Shown in pieces: positions 63,002 through 64,000 of a stretch of 64,000 bases of DNA. Position 1 is the stretch's first letter, and every line of letters begins with the position of its first letter. The notes below the pieces were generated by a model. It made no database searches and was not told where the DNA came from. It saw only the letters and a list, made by a program, of their open reading frames with translations. The translations under genes were made by a program, and so were the position numbers. Source of the stretch: Sclerurus mexicanus (lineage: Eukaryota; Chordata; Aves; Passeriformes; Furnariidae); NCBI GenBank assembly GCA_013396755.1, contig VWZF01006727.1, positions 248,215-312,214 of the forward strand, written 5' to 3'.

Positions 63002-64000
63002 GTTATTCTCCTTCTGTAATGCAGTAGTGAAATATGTTCCTTAGGCTTCTTTTTCTCTTTCATTGTGAAGAGAAGTTGCCGATGGCTAGCTCAGACTGGG
63101 GTGCAGATAAGTTTGGATACTGATTCCCCTGGAGAAGAGAATTAGAAATTAAAATGAATTAGAGGTAAGCTAACATATGTTAGCCTCATGCTTTAGTTTA
63201 AAATGGTGATAAAATTTCTTCTGATTTCTTAAGAGCTGTAACTTTGTCATTCATGTCTGGTTTCAGCACAGCATAACTGGGTTATGAAATCACTCCTGGC
63301 TGATGCAGATTTATAAAGGGGATCTATTCCAGATTGATGGGGCTTGATAGACTTTTTGAAGGCTCATGAATATGGATTAGCATTAAACCCTCTGGAATCT
63401 TTGAAGTTAGGTGGATTTTTTTTGTCCCCTCATATTAAGCAAATAGTGAAGAGCTTTCATATGAGGAAGTAGGTACTGCACAGATATTTGATGACAAACT
63501 CACAGGAAAAGGACAGAATCTAAAGAGGAAGGAAGAGGACAGAAGTACATTTAGATGGTAAATGCTAACTGGGGGGAATTTTAGAAGGAGAAGGCATGAA
63601 ATGAACAGAAGGTCTACAATCCTCTTGTTACCAGAAAAACTTGGAGTTATGCCCAGGAATCCTGACTCTTTCCAAATTTTTCATGAAAAAAATAATGAAG
63701 ACCTGTAGAAGAAGACAATATATGATCAGGAAATTAAAACTATATCCAAACATATATATATATATATANGAGAGGAGAGGAGAGGAGAGGAAAATCAGAA
63801 ATTAATGACTTAGTGAAGTTTCTGTTCTCTGAGATCAGTGCAAGAATATAGAGATATCTGGTTATAATATAGTGAAGAAATATCTACTGAACATGGTCCT
63901 AGATGGCAGAAATTGTTTCTACATGGTATTGCTGAGGCCAAGAGTTTAGCACATTGCAAAGGAGACTGTATTTTTCAATAGATTTTGGAATATACTCAAG
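63002..64000. other. Unique sequence, no gene recognised
   Basis: AT-rich DNA with the compound microsatellite at 63750-63791. No gene or transposon is recognised up to the window end. Confidence 0.55.
63750..63791. repeat. Compound microsatellite (TA)n-N-(GAGAG)n
   Basis: A TA run reaches 63768, the base at 63769 is undetermined (n), and four gagag-type pentamers follow to about 63791. The ambiguous base at the junction suggests polymorphism or a consensus problem. Confidence 0.93.

Noticed and set aside
1..64000. CRISPR array, prokaryotic defence system or bacterial operon
   Set aside because: No spaced direct repeats, no dense ORFs; the repeats present are eukaryotic retroelements.

Overview
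The window looks like a gene-poor, AT-rich piece of a bird nuclear genome, intergenic or inside a very large intron. I found no protein-coding exon I can support, no complete structural RNA gene, and nothing bacterial (no operons, Shine-Dalgarno-led ORFs or CRISPR). Most long ORFs either fall inside retrotransposon copies or look like chance reading frames.

The avian assignment rests on many CR1 LINE copies. These end in the CR1 3' terminus (ATTCTATG-type octamers on the sense strand, preceded by a 'GATCTTTAAGGTCCCTTCC'-like block). A short tRNA-Ile-derived SINE with a CR1-X-like tail (about 29266-29395) matches the passerine TguSINE1 type as I remember it, so a songbird is the best guess. 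An ERVL-type solo LTR and an ERVK-type solo LTR, both of kinds common in birds, agree with this.

Layout. 1-13.5 kb: unique AT-rich DNA with three CR1 fragments (178-288 +, 4399-4904 +, 8842-9188 -). 13.5-15.0 kb: an old sense CR1 split by a younger antisense CR1 of nearly 1 kb. 15-28 kb: mostly unique sequence with CR1 tails at 17.1, 19.2 and 27.7 kb, and a CpG-dense patch at 22.7-22.9 kb. 28.9-29.4 kb: a near-perfect 39-bp-arm hairpin followed by the SINE. 29.4-35.2 kb: unique sequence with AT microsatellites and poly-A tracts. 35.2-37.9 kb: an internally deleted 1.7 kb CR1, then the ERVL LTR. 38-56.6 kb: unique sequence with seven CR1 tails and several microsatellites. 56.2-57.5 kb: a CpG-containing unclassified segment, a (GAATA)12 pentamer array and the ERVK LTR with a perfect 6-bp target duplication. 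57.5-64 kb: unique sequence, a possible very old CR1 piece, a T/G-rich tract, and one ambiguous base at 63769 between two microsatellites.

No genes here act together in a pathway. The biology visible is retrotransposition: CR1 copies and a SINE that appears to use CR1-type 3' ends, LTR insertions later reduced to solo LTRs, and small structural mutations. The most unexplained signal is the hairpin at 28990-29072. All family names come from recognition by eye, without database searches.
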